64,000 nucleotides of DNA from Scylla paramamosain (taxonomy: Eukaryota; Arthropoda; Malacostraca; Decapoda; Portunidae): assembly GCF_035594125.1 (NCBI RefSeq), contig NC_087181.1, positions 6,331,340 to 6,395,339 of the forward strand. Direction: 5' to 3'. The translations under genes and the position numbers were made by a program. Each line of letters opens with the position of its first letter. The stretch's first letter is position 1. The notes below the pieces were generated by a model, which was not told the origin of the DNA, ran no database searches, and worked only from the letters and a program-made list of their open reading frames with translations. Shown here piece after piece: positions 47,040 through 61,628 of this stretch.

Positions 47040-48279
47040 GTAAATGTGACCAATACTTGTCAAAGCAGCATGAAACTCATGGTGATAATGTGCAAAACTC
47101 AGAATGGTGAGAATTTAGGATTAGGTGTGAAACTAGGGAGGATACTGTTTATTTTGTTGTGTTATCTCAAATGTAGTAGTGGAACTGTGCTCATTTTATT
47201 ATTTTTTTTCAAAAACTGTGGATTTTTTTGTTATTTACTGGTTCCCAGAAACCAGTTAATTTCTTTATTATTTTCTGGTTCCCTAGAACCAATTAATTTT
47301 TTCCCATAGGTTCTTCATTTCCCATAACACACATTTGCCTTAATGAATACTACATTGAAACAATTCATGTTCATTGTCACGTACCCTGCTGTATTTATAT
47401 TATGTACAGCGAGACAGAGTAGAGATAGCAAGAAGATAGAGAACAGAGAAAGATAAAGAAAAAAGAGAAGAGACAAGGAATCAGTCACTGATGCATCAAG
47501 TCAAGCCACACTGTATATTACTATAAACCTTATATAAAATAGAAATTGTCCTTCGCAATTTAATTTCCCCATTTCTCATTCTTTCTGAAAGTTAAAACTA
47601 GTGGTTAATAGTGTAGAAGAGTTGCTCCCTCCCATAGTGTAATAAGTTTTCACCCAGCACCTCTAATAAGAGTGTAATAATTTTTTTAAATGTAATGTTC
47701 CTTTTAGAGTTAGATTCAGTGGAGGGAAGAAGAGTACGTGGGATGGAATTCACTCCCCAGCTCCACTTCCCCCTTACCTGCCTCTGTCATGTGCCTGACA
47801 TCACCAGGGCAAGTCAACAACATTTCCTGTGCATGCAGCTCAGTAGAAGCCCAGATATCATAAGGAGTAGACACTTGGCATAGAGAAAGGCATGTTAAGG
47901 TGTGTATAAGGGAGGATACTGTTGATTTATATCTACGTGTGGAATGCTGGTATGACGCCTTGTTATATTGGTTATTATTTTGACCCTATGGGAGGTCTTG
48001 ATTATATTGCTTAGTATTTTCACCCCATGGAAGGTCTAGATTTGAGTGTGGACTGAATGGTGTGTGGCCCTTCCTTAGTTTCCTGCTGTTCCTGCTGGTG
48101 GAGAGTGACTCCACTAGCAGTTCTAATATGTCTGGCATCTGCTGTGTCCTTGTGCAGAGTATTGCTCTCTCCCTTCCTGCCTAAGTGCAGTGCATTGTTG
48201 TGGATCATTCTGTGTTGTGTGTGTCAAGTGCTACTAATGTCTGGGTTCACAGCTGTGGTTTTCTGGCATTAGAGGACTG
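47037..48279. other. Unassigned spacer, possibly Gypsy-derived
   Basis: No clear gene. A GGGAGGATACTGTT 14-mer occurs twice (near 47136 and 47911), which may mark a duplicated element end. AATTAATAAAATG near 48290 could be a polyadenylation signal of an LTR. Confidence 0.35.
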
Positions 48280-48299
48280 TATAATACAATAATTAATAA

Positions 48300-49420
48300 A
48301 ATGCTACTGTGAGGCAAGTTGCCTCAGATAAGCTTGTGTGGTGCCTGGGAATTGGTGCTGTAGAAAGCTTTGCCACAGCAGAGATGAGGCTTGTGTGTCC
48401 ACTAGTGACTGCAGAGGTGCCAATGGCACAAACAGAAGACCTGCCAGTGTCAGGTGTTGATTTTCTTCTAAGGAATGACCTGGCAGGTGAGTCTTCCATC
48501 TGTGGCCAGAATCTCAGAGGAGGCATTGGTGGAGAGAATTCAGACTTGAGTAATGTTGTTACTTGCACTAAGGTGAGGTGAGCACCCCAACATCAGGCAA
48601 CTGCACCCTCTGTAACTCATGGGATCAACTGTAATAAGGCAGGGTCACTGAAAGAAGAGTACAGAGTGGATGTAGATCTGCAGTGAGGGCAGAGTGCCCA
48701 GAGGCCTGTCTCACTGCTGGTGAGGATTTGGGCGATCTAGAGTTGAACTTGTCTTGGAGTCATTGTGCTGGGGCTGACTGCAACAGAGCAGAGTTGCCAC
48801 AGGAGGTACATGACTTTGTTGGGAGTGTTGCCAAGGGTGAGGACAGTGTTTGAGTTAGTTTGTTTGCTGGCTTGCCTCACCCTGCAGAGCATCCTGGTGG
48901 TGGTACTCAGTCTGAACCCAGTATGATGTGTCTGGCATGTTAGGTATCACTGCTGAGGGTGTGGAGGTTCCTAACTTTGCTGGGGAAGTAGGAGATTCCT
49001 TCCCTGAGGAGTGTACAAGAGATGGGGAGCAAACTACTCCCCTGTCAGGACTAGATACAAGGGTGTTAGCTCACACAGTGAGCCACCCCTTGTGATAGCT
49101 GAGGCTACAGCTGCTTATGTATCAGAAGAGGATTCTGTCCCTTGGGAATGTGTGGCCCTACTTCTTGCCAAGGCAGGAGAGAGCAGCAAGGAAGTAGAGA
49201 GTCAGGAGGAGTTAGTAGAAGATAACAATATTGTGCATAGCTGGTGGAGAGAGGACAGAAGTTTGATGCTCCAGTTTGTTATGCCATCCACAGTTAAGAA
49301 GGCACATGTGAAGGTAGCACATGGAGGCCCAGTAGTTGGCTGATTTGGAGTCACATTGAATCAAGAGCAGTTGTGGCAGTTTTGGTGGCTGGGTACAGCC
49401 ATGTTTGTTGATTGTTGCCA
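48300..49420 (+). pseudogene. Decayed Gypsy-type pol (protease end and integrase zinc region)
   Basis: Frame 48309-48581 reads AEVPMAQTEDLPVSGVDFLLRNDLAGES, like the protease-to-RT junction of Gypsy pol proteins with a GVDLLLGNDL motif. About 500 bp later VMPSTVKKAHVKVAHGGPVVG-stop-FGVT resembles the H2C2 zinc domain of integrase. RT and RNase H are missing between them. Stops are many. Support is by motif only. Confidence 0.6.
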
Positions 49421-49835
49421 TGTTTGTTGAGCTAGCAAGACTGATTACCTCTTGTCTGGGGTCCCTCTCCCCTGTGTTATGGTGAGTGTTGTTTTCCCTG
49501 GTCTGGGGATGATAAGAGATGTTACTCTTTCTTGTGGGAGTTGTAAGAGTGTTGTAACTGGTGCCATGGTATAGCATCAAGAGGCAGTGTTTAGTGAGGC
49601 TGCCAGCCATAATGTGTTGCTTGCTGCTCAGAAGACACCCACAGCATTGTTAGGGACTTCATGTGGACAAATCGTTGTTATGTCAGGTGTTAGACCTGAG
49701 TAGGATAGTATGTGATGATGAGTGCTGTCCTTCTCAAAGCAACATGTGATGTAGGCCATAATTAAAGGGAGAAATGAGAATGCAAAGAGGGAGATGGGAG
49801 AAAAGAAGGAAGGAGAGATGAGAAGAGAGATGAAG

Positions 49836-49837
<2 letters not shown>
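49421..49837. other. Unassigned spacer
   Basis: No coding signature. Minus-strand frames here are short and lack motifs. Confidence 0.4.

Positions 49838-49919
<82 letters not shown>
49838..49919. repeat. (GA)n microsatellite
   Basis: About 40 units with one GG slip. Confidence 0.97.
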
Positions 49920-49922
<3 letters not shown>

Positions 49923-51400
49923 GACACATTCCTTACATGTAGGTAAGCCCACTACCAAGTTAAGTGTAAGATTCTCTGTGCTAAGTCACTCTCCTTCCCC
50001 ACATAATTTTTCCTACTTCTAATTATCCTTTCATTTTGAATCTCACCCAGTAGTTAGCTAAGGAGTTTTCAATGCTCATACCATAATCAGTACAGCACCC
50101 AGTCCCCCATAGTTTAGTCGCCAAAATTTTCAGAAGAAAAGCGTCTTATTGTACCATGTTAACATCTAATGTGAGTGAGAGTGCAAGGTGGTTGGGCAGG
50201 GTTGGGTTCCCCTTCCATCTCCCTCCTTCCCTCCCACATGAGTCATGCCCTCATGACCACAGAGAGCTCAGCATGGCACATTTCCCACACTTTGAGTCAG
50301 TCAGTCAGTAGCTTGGACAAGACAAATGTACCATGGTAGGCAGAGTTTTCAGTGAGACCAGGCAGGATACAGCTAGACAGGGCAGTTGCTATGAAAGGGT
50401 ATTTGATTAAGTTACTGCAGTATGCCCCTGCTCATTATATACATAGTGTTAGGGGTCTCCATCAGCTTGCCTATGAGTGCATTCTTGTAAGGCACTCAGC
50501 ATATATTAAGATGTGACTCCTCACCTCATAGTGAGGCAAATACTTGGTGTTACAGTTTATTATGTAGGTAATTTGTCTGTGTATATTTTGTTTGTTTAAT
50601 GCTACTGCAATCTGGAGTGTTCTCAATACCTTGAGACGCAGAGGATTAGTGTACGCTGCCTTGTAGTAGATTATCTTCCTTCCCTGGGCTGTGTCATTTC
50701 TTAAAGGGGACAGAGCTTGTCTTCTAGGAAGTTGAATATCATATTGCTCAGGAGGAGATAGTGTTCTACAGAAGTGGGAGGATTTTGTCTTGTTGTCTGA
50801 AAGGGTGGTATTCTGTAGAACATTATAATCTTTATAATTATGTGTTTGTCATTTGTTGAAACTGTCTCTCACTAGAATGTGGCTGACGATTCTTTCCCAG
50901 TTGTTGGAGTTAGTTGTTATTGTAATATTTCCTTGTCTGTGGGTGGGAGAAACAGACTGACAACCTCATGTGTGTAACCTGTTGTTATGACCATCTGGTA
51001 AAGGGTGCAAGAGTCTAAAGAGAACCTTGTAACCCATCTTAAGCTTTGTACTCAGTCACATAAGGGATGACTTGGGGGAAGCTAGTCCATTTGAGGTAGC
51101 TGTGGGAAGGACAGGGATTTGTGCTCATAACAGAAAATGACGACCTCGCCAGGATTGTTAGAAGCTTCATAGCCATGTGTTGGAGACTGGTGTTTGTTTG
51201 TTTCATTGTTCTTTGTTTTCCTACACTTAGTTTACACCATGGAGGGCAAGGTTGGTAGCCGAGGTGACTCATGACCTGAGTCTCCAGCTTCTGCTGGGAG
51301 TGGTAGTGTAGATTAGACACAGATTGGTGTCAGGAGACAGAGTCCTACAGGTAGTGCCCACAGACATATAAGTCCTGCTCATAGTACTGGTGGATATTCC
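49920..51400. other. Spacer between Gypsy pol and gag remnants, possible LTR region
   Basis: No gene. In a tandem or neighbouring pair of Gypsy copies an LTR and leader would be expected here. A TATATACATAG lies at about 50436 and GATTGGTGTCAGGAGAC just before gag near 51325, but I could not pair two LTR copies. Confidence 0.35.
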
Positions 51401-51404
51401 CAGA

Positions 51405-52620
51405 CAGAAGGAATGCCTGAGAAGTTGAGATTCAAGTTGAGATGAGGAGAATGGAGCTGGAAGCAGAAGTCGAGAAGAGGAGATTAAAGACTAAGGAGAC
51501 TAGGAAAGCTAGGAGGCTTGAGGCTGAGAGGGAAGCCAAGAGGCTCGAAGCAGAAAAGGAGGAGAAGGAGAAGGCAAAGATGTATGAGAAAGAAATGAAA
51601 ACACTTGAGGCAGAAAGGGAAAAGGAGGAAGCTGAAAAGAACTGGATGTTTGAGTTGGAGAAGACATGGATAGAAGTTAATTCACCTCATGGCTTGAGGA
51701 GAGGAAGAGAGAGGGAAGGTAATGTAGAAAGCCAGATGGTAAAGAGTTTAAAGTTAATTCTGGAGTTTAATGAGAAAAAGGTGACAGAATGGTTTCAGTA
51801 ATTTGAGAAGGAGGCCTCAGAATTTAATTGGCCTCAGGAGAGATGGGTTGGCCTGGTTGCCAGTATGGTGAAAGGTAGACTTTGGGAGTTTATGACAGGA
51901 TGTCAGTTGAAGACTTGGAGGATTACGTGGAATTCAAGGCTGACATCCTGAGAACCTACGAGCTACTGCCCATGGCTTATAGGTCGTAATTCCATGGAGG
52001 AAAGAAAAGCCCCAGTGACTCATATTTCAATTGTGCTTGCTACCTCAAGGAGGTATTTGAGAAATGGCAGGTTAGCAAGTGTGTCACCTCCTTCTGTGAG
52101 TTAACAGAACTCATGATGGAGTAGTTTGTAAATGTGGCAGAGAAGCAGTTAGTACCACTGCTCAGAGAGAAAAGGTTTAAGACCTCGAAAGAGGCAGCCA
52201 TGTGTGTAGATGACCACGTGTTGGCATACCAGCTTGTACCATGGTGGATTGGTAGTACATCTGGCAGGGTCAGGAATGTTGTGTCTGGTGACATGGCAGG
52301 TGCCAGTTTGTCTAGAGTTATATACATTATACTACATTATAGTAGTGGCTTCAGTAATAAGTCGGGATGAGTCGGCCTTGTCTCTACCCAGCCCTCAATG
52401 CAGACAGACTGGGAGCATGCAACACAGCACTCCTGCGTACAGAACCCAGCCCATGTGCCATTATTGTAAAAATACTGGCCATTTTAAAATGTAACTGCCC
52501 CAAGTTAGTGACTGCCACTGCTTCCAAGATCCCTCAGAAGCCAGTGACTGGTTGTGTCTCAGGACCAGGAAGGCAGGGAGTACCGTCCCCTCATCTGTTG
52601 TTACCTCATTGGCATCTGTG
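51405..52620 (+). pseudogene. Decayed Gypsy-type gag with zinc knuckle
   Basis: A Lys/Glu-rich coiled segment (51442-51690) leads into a capsid-like region (KLILEFNEKKVTEWFQ-stop-FEKEASEFNWPQ, then in other frames FKADILRTYELLPMAYR, KEVFEKWQVSKCVTSFCELT, KRFKTSKEAAMCVDDHVLAY). This SCAN-like arrangement is found in Gypsy gag proteins. The nucleocapsid motif CHYCKNTGHFKMNC (C-x2-C-x4-H-x4-C) is intact near 52452. At least five stops or shifts are present. Confidence 0.75.
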
Positions 52621-52710
52621 AGGTTTGGTTTAGACTGGTGTCGTCCATTCTTGTGTCCAGGCACTGTTGAGATTCATGCAGTTGAATACCCTGTCACTGT
52701 TTTGAGAAAC

Positions 52711-53590
52711 ACAGCAGCACAGCATCATTGATGAATAATAGGAAGAGAGTGGGTGACAGGACAAAACCCTGAGGAACAACACTGTTAATAGATTTAAGAG
52801 AACAGTGACTGTCTACCACAGCAGTAATAGAAGTCAGAAAGGAAACTTAAGAAGTTACAGAGAGAATAGAAGCTGTAGGAGAGTAGTTTGGAAATCAAAG
52901 CTTTATGCCAGACTTTATCAGAAGCTTTTGATATGTCTAAGGCAGCAGCAGCAAAAGTTTCACCAAAATCTCTGAAAGAGGATGACCAAGAATCATTAAT
53001 GAAAGCCAGAAGATCACCATTAGAGCAGCCTTGATAGAACCTATACTGGAAATCAGATAGAAGGTTGTGAAGTGATAGAAGTTTGAGGATAGATTAAAAA
53101 CTTTATGTAGGGAGGAAATTAAAGCAATAGGACAGTAGTTTGAGAGATCAGAACAATCACCCTGTTTAAGAAACAACTGAATGTAGGCAAATTTCTAGCA
53201 AGAAGGAAAGGTAGATGTTCATAGACAAAGTTGAAAGAGTACGACTAGGCGAGGTGCAAGCATGAGGCACAGTTTCAGAGAAAAATAGGAGGGATCCCAC
53301 CAGGTCCATAAGCATTCTGAGGGCATGGAAAACATCACTGCAAAGGATCTTAATAGGTATCATGAAGTAGTCAGAGGATGGAGGAGAAAGAGGAGCAAGC
53401 CCTGAATCATCCAAAGTAGAGTTTTTAGCAAAGGTTTGAGTGAAAAGTTCAGCTTTAGAAATAGATGACATGGCAGTGGTACCATCAGGTTGAAATAAAA
53501 GAGGGAATGATGAAGAAGCAAAGTTACTGGAGATGTTTTTGGCTAGGTGTCAGAAGTCACGAGGAGAGTTAGTTCTTGAAAGATTTTGAC
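52711..53590 (-). pseudogene. Jockey-like LINE fragment (copy J1), RT part
   Basis: Minus-strand frames read SKAELFTQTFAKNSTLDDSG, DYFMIPIKILCSDVFHAL, QGDCSDLSNYCPIALISSL and, in the leftmost part, LKSINSVVPQGFVLSPTLFL and LFIND. These match the copy at the right edge of the window (LSTLDNSGLVPPSP, SINSGVPQGSVLSPTLF). Both ends are truncated and several frames are broken. Confidence 0.82.
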
Positions 53591-55022
<1,432 letters not shown>

Positions 55023-55317
55023 TGCCATATAAGACACCTTTTTTCCCAAAAAAATGCTCCAAAAATCAGCTTGCATCTTATGGCCCAATGGTTAGGTTTC
55101 AGTAGGCCTATGGGTTATGGTGATTGACTGATTGATTGATACATTTATTGTTGCATTAATAATGAAATACAACAAAGGAGGAGGACGGACCTTGCCACCC
55201 ACCCCCTGGGCAAAGACTTAAGGGTAGAGTATCAAAAATATAAAAATATAATATACATTACAAGAATATAAGTAAATAAATAAATACAGATATTGCACAC
55301 CTTATTGCATAAATATC

Positions 55318-56295
55318 CTACAGTCTGGGAGCAAACGTAGGATATTCCTTGAGTATAGCCCTGAGAGTGGCTGAGTCTAAGAAATGGTCAATGAGGGTAT
55401 ACAAGTCATGTTGACCTTGCAGCCTAAATTTAGCAATGAGAGGACATTCCGTGACGTAATGACGCAGAGTGTGTCCCCTTGGTGCAGCACACAGCACACG
55501 GCACATGCCAGGAGAAGCACTGACTTCCTAAAAGTATTTATAGCCTAATCTGAGCCTCATTGCCACCCTATCATGTGATGCAGTGTGTCTCCCATAGGTA
55601 TAAGCACAGCTCTGGGAGACACGTACATAGTGAAGACTACTGCCACTGCCCTTATGGCTACAAAACTCCAACTGATCACTAATGCTACTATGTACAAAGT
55701 CCTTAATGCTACTCTTAACATAGCCCAGAGTGTATTCAGCACCAGGGTCCACTGTGTCGTCCTGAAGGGCACATTGAGCAAGGCGGTCTGCCTCTTCATT
55801 AAGCGGGATACTCACATGAGAGGGTATCCAGGTGAAGTGAACCGTGGCACTAGCACCTTCTAGGGTGTGGATAAGATCAAGACATTTATTAATTAGATCA
55901 CATTTCATGGAGGAGGTAGATTGGAGTGCATACAGTGCAGCCTGACTGTCAACAAAGAAGAATACATCCTTACAGAGAGGTGCCACAATATGGAGCACCT
56001 CTAGAACAGCATACAATTCTGCCCTAGTGGAGGACATGTGTGCAGGGAGCTGCCTGGAAACCTCAGTGTCAGTGTAGCGATTGGCAGAAATGTAGTCGCA
56101 GATGAACAGCCCACATCCAGACCTGCTGCCATTGACTGAACCATCACAATAAACATGAATAGCCTGAACATGGGGGTACTTGGATAATTTAGTCATGAAC
56201 ATGTCTTGCAGCACATGAGGGAGCCAGTACCTCTTGGGCTGATGCAGTGAGTGAATATCAACACCGAAACGGTGTTTCGGCTTCATTCTGAACAA
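55318..56295 (-). pseudogene. LINE RNase H domain and C-terminal Cys/His region
   Basis: A 255-codon frame (to 55528) carries RNase H: IHVYCDGSVNGSRSG (Asp), SSTRAELYAVLEVLH (Glu), VFFFVDSQAALYAL (Asp) and FTWIPSHVSIPLNEEADRLA (His/Asp). All catalytic positions are intact. After a break the frame 55506-55318 reads CRVLCAAPRGHTLRHYVTEC, a C-x3-C...H-x4-H...C-like cluster common at LINE ends. RNase H would degrade the RNA strand of the hybrid. Confidence 0.85.
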
Positions 56296-57129
56296 GCTCT
56301 AGGGGACGGAGCTGGGTGGCACTAAACTGTACTAAAATAGGAGCTGCGTAGTCAATGAGGGACCATACGACAGATATATAGAACATCCTTAGGACTGGAA
56401 TGCCAGCCACCAGGCCCCTGTTTGCTAGCAGCCAAAGTGGCACTAGCCGTGGCAGACAGAGGTCTCAAACATAGTGTACAGCGTGGAGTGACTTCCTGAA
56501 ACTCAGCTGTACACCCAGGTACTTGTGTGTATGAACTCTAGGGATGGGAACATTATTTGCAGTGGGCAGACGAGAGACCTTCCCTTTGGCTTGAAATTTG
56601 GTTTTACATTCATTAATTACAAGTCCCATTTGAACACACAATGCTGCTAGTTGCAACAGAGCTAACCGGAGAGTCCTGGGTGTGGGGCATTGGAGGAGTA
56701 TGTCGTCAGCATAGATGAGGACCTGGGTGCCCTGCGGGAAGGAACAATGCGCAATTTTGTCCATTAAAACGTTGAAAGGATTAGACTAAGGACTCCACCC
56801 TGTGGTGTTCCAAGCTCAAAGACTTCCTCGGAGGAGACTGCACCTTGAAACCAAACCTGTGCTGTTCTATTGTACAAATAGTCCATGATCCATCCTAATA
56901 ATCTACCTTTGACACCTTTGAGAATGAGTTCCTCCATAATAACATCTTTGTTGGCCCTGTCAAAGGCACCCTTGAGATCAACGAAAGCTCTGCAGGTAGC
57001 ATCCTTATTTATAAGGCACTCAACAAAACAATGACTTGTGGAATGACCTTTTAGGAAGCCATGTATATTGCCAGAAAGTACATGGCCCACCTTATATATA
57101 AGCCTGTTCAATATTACCTGTTCCATCAT
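56258..57129 (-). pseudogene. LINE reverse transcriptase fragment
   Basis: Frames 57129-56764 and 56764-56465 give MMEQVILNRLIYKVGHVLSG, CRAFVDLKGAFDRANKD (motif A), LGTPQGGVLS and VLIYADDILLQCP (YADD, motif C), then KYLGVQLSF. A last frame has LIDYAAPILVQFSATQLRPL. One shift separates PQGG from YADD. Upstream sequence to about 57400 shows only traces. Confidence 0.83.
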
Positions 57130-57430
57130 CTTACACAGACAGCTGGTGAGAGAAATGGGGCAAAAGGTGCCATCACCTTTGGGGATTGGGATGATAATGG
57201 CTGTTTTTCATGAGTGGGGAAGCTTGCCTGCAGTGAGAGACATGTTAAATAGGTCTAAGAGAGGGTTGTCTACCTTTACCTCCAGGAGGGCATTGAGGAT
57301 GTCATAGGTGATGCCATCCTTGCCAGGAGCTGTTGACTTGCCAATTTAACTGCTGAGAGAAGTTCATCATGTGTGATAGGCACACAGGTGTCATCTGTAA
57401 CTCTTCAGCCAATTGTGGAACATTTTGAAC

Positions 57431-57668
57431 ACAGAGAAAGGCAGAAAGCAGCATAAGGTAATATCACAGTCATAATTGTTTAGCGACAGTTATGATCACG
57501 GATAAACTGGCATGATATTTCCTACTCTTCTCTGCTGGTTTGAGCTGCAACTTGGACCAAAGCCTGGTTGAGAGATTAGCTATAAAGTTCAGGGAAAAAT
57601 TGAGCTTATTGTATTTTTTAAAATATCCTTGCCAAATTATGGGTGCATCTAATATGCCAGCAAATATA
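57431..57668. other. Short spacer
   Basis: No recognisable gene or repeat. Confidence 0.5.
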
Positions 57669-60120
<2,452 letters not shown>

Positions 60121-61628
60121 ACAGTAACAATAATACATTATTAATATTGTTATTATATAAGTTTAGTAATTTTCCATATGAATAAATATTCAGTAAAGTT
60201 TGTACATCACATTTTTTTTTTATCATCATTCTTCACATAATTCTAGTTGTAATATTTTAGTAAATTTTCAAAGCATTAGAATGTGTGAAAATAGATTTAC
60301 CTTATTCTCTACAACATATTTTTTGTTGAAATATTCAGTGCCATCACCACAAGCTGCCCTACCTCACGACGCTCTCTTCACTTATAAAATCTTTTGTTTT
60401 GTTAGGTATAAACTATTTTCTAAAAAAATAAATAAATAAATAAAAATAAATAAAAAAAGTGATACTTTCTCATTAGCTTCAAGTTTTGTTGAACATGTAT
60501 GCAAGGTAAGAATGTTAAAAGATGGGGGCAATTTCAGTTGTATGAAGGTGTGTCTTACCTCAAGGAATAATGACATCATACTAAGGAACACAGTGAATCT
60601 TATGTGTGTTGTCAGGTTTGGTGCGTAACTGACCACTATTTTGTTTTGGTACATGCAATGTAAACATCATCACCCAGTTTCTTCCTTACTGGTTATTTTT
60701 TTATAAATTTTATTTATAAAAAAATATTATAATTTTATTTTATATAAATTAGCAGTAAGTCTGACCTGTTGTGCATCATTATCTAGCAAAAAAGTTGTTT
60801 TTATGGTGTAGAAGCAGTCATCACTTTGTTTACATGTGCGAAGATGTTTGGGGTTTGATTTAAGGGCCACTGTTGCCATAGACTTACCACTAGCCACTGC
60901 GTCAAAGCTGAAGCTTGGCCTTATAAGACACTGGCTCATTATTGGAGACTTTTTTTTTTGTATTTATTTATTTATTTATTTTTTTTTTAAGCATGGTTTT
61001 TTTTTTTTTTTTTTTTGCCATCAAATACAGCTCCATGGAGACCTGGGGAAGGATTTCACTGGGTCCCTGCAGCCCATCCACAAGGGAAGCATATTGAACA
61101 GCCTGACAAGGGTCTCTCACTGCTGTTACACATGGGGAGGGGAGAAACACACAAGCTCTAGCCAGACACACTGTTTATTCACCAAACTGCACAGGCACAG
61201 CTTACAGTACCTGACTGATACTTGCATACCACAACAACTCTACATACACTCATTGTCCACACACACTCACTGTCCTGGCACTCAGTATCACAGCACGGTA
61301 GAGAAGGCACTTCCAACAGCATGGAGGTACATACAATGGTGCAGTCTCGCTTCCCCTCTCAGTGCAGTTACGCAACAACTGCCATCCCCTCAGTCAATAG
61401 GCACTTATCAAAATGATAATTACTCCCAGCGAGGTCTAAAGCACTGGATCAGGGGGTGCTGTGAACTTATTATTAAACCAGCTGTGACCTCACTGAACAT
61501 TTCCCTTTATGTCTCACAACACAAGGGGGCAGTCACAGCCAGCCCTCTAAAAACAACTCTCTTCCTTCACACAAAATTACAAGCACCTAATTACACACAA
61601 ACCCTTCACTCAAAATTCAAAATTATCA
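60121..61628. other. AT-rich spacer leading to LINE J2
   Basis: T/A-rich with homopolymer runs near 60425 and 60960-61015. A long plus-strand open frame (60836 on) crosses low-complexity FFFF stretches and ends in the LINE start, and I do not accept it as a gene. The part from about 61060 may be LINE 5' UTR. Confidence 0.45.

Larger units (their letters stand above)
55118..57430 (-). mobile_element. RNase H-bearing LINE (I-like group), decayed
   Basis: Minus orientation: RT, then RNase H, then a Cys/His tail, a 3' UTR of about 190 bp and a terminal ATCA-type repeat (GATTGATTGATT on plus at 55118-55140). Endonuclease and most of the RT fingers are absent. The I/Outcast-type group is suggested by RNase H downstream of RT; the exact clade is uncertain. 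Confidence 0.8.
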
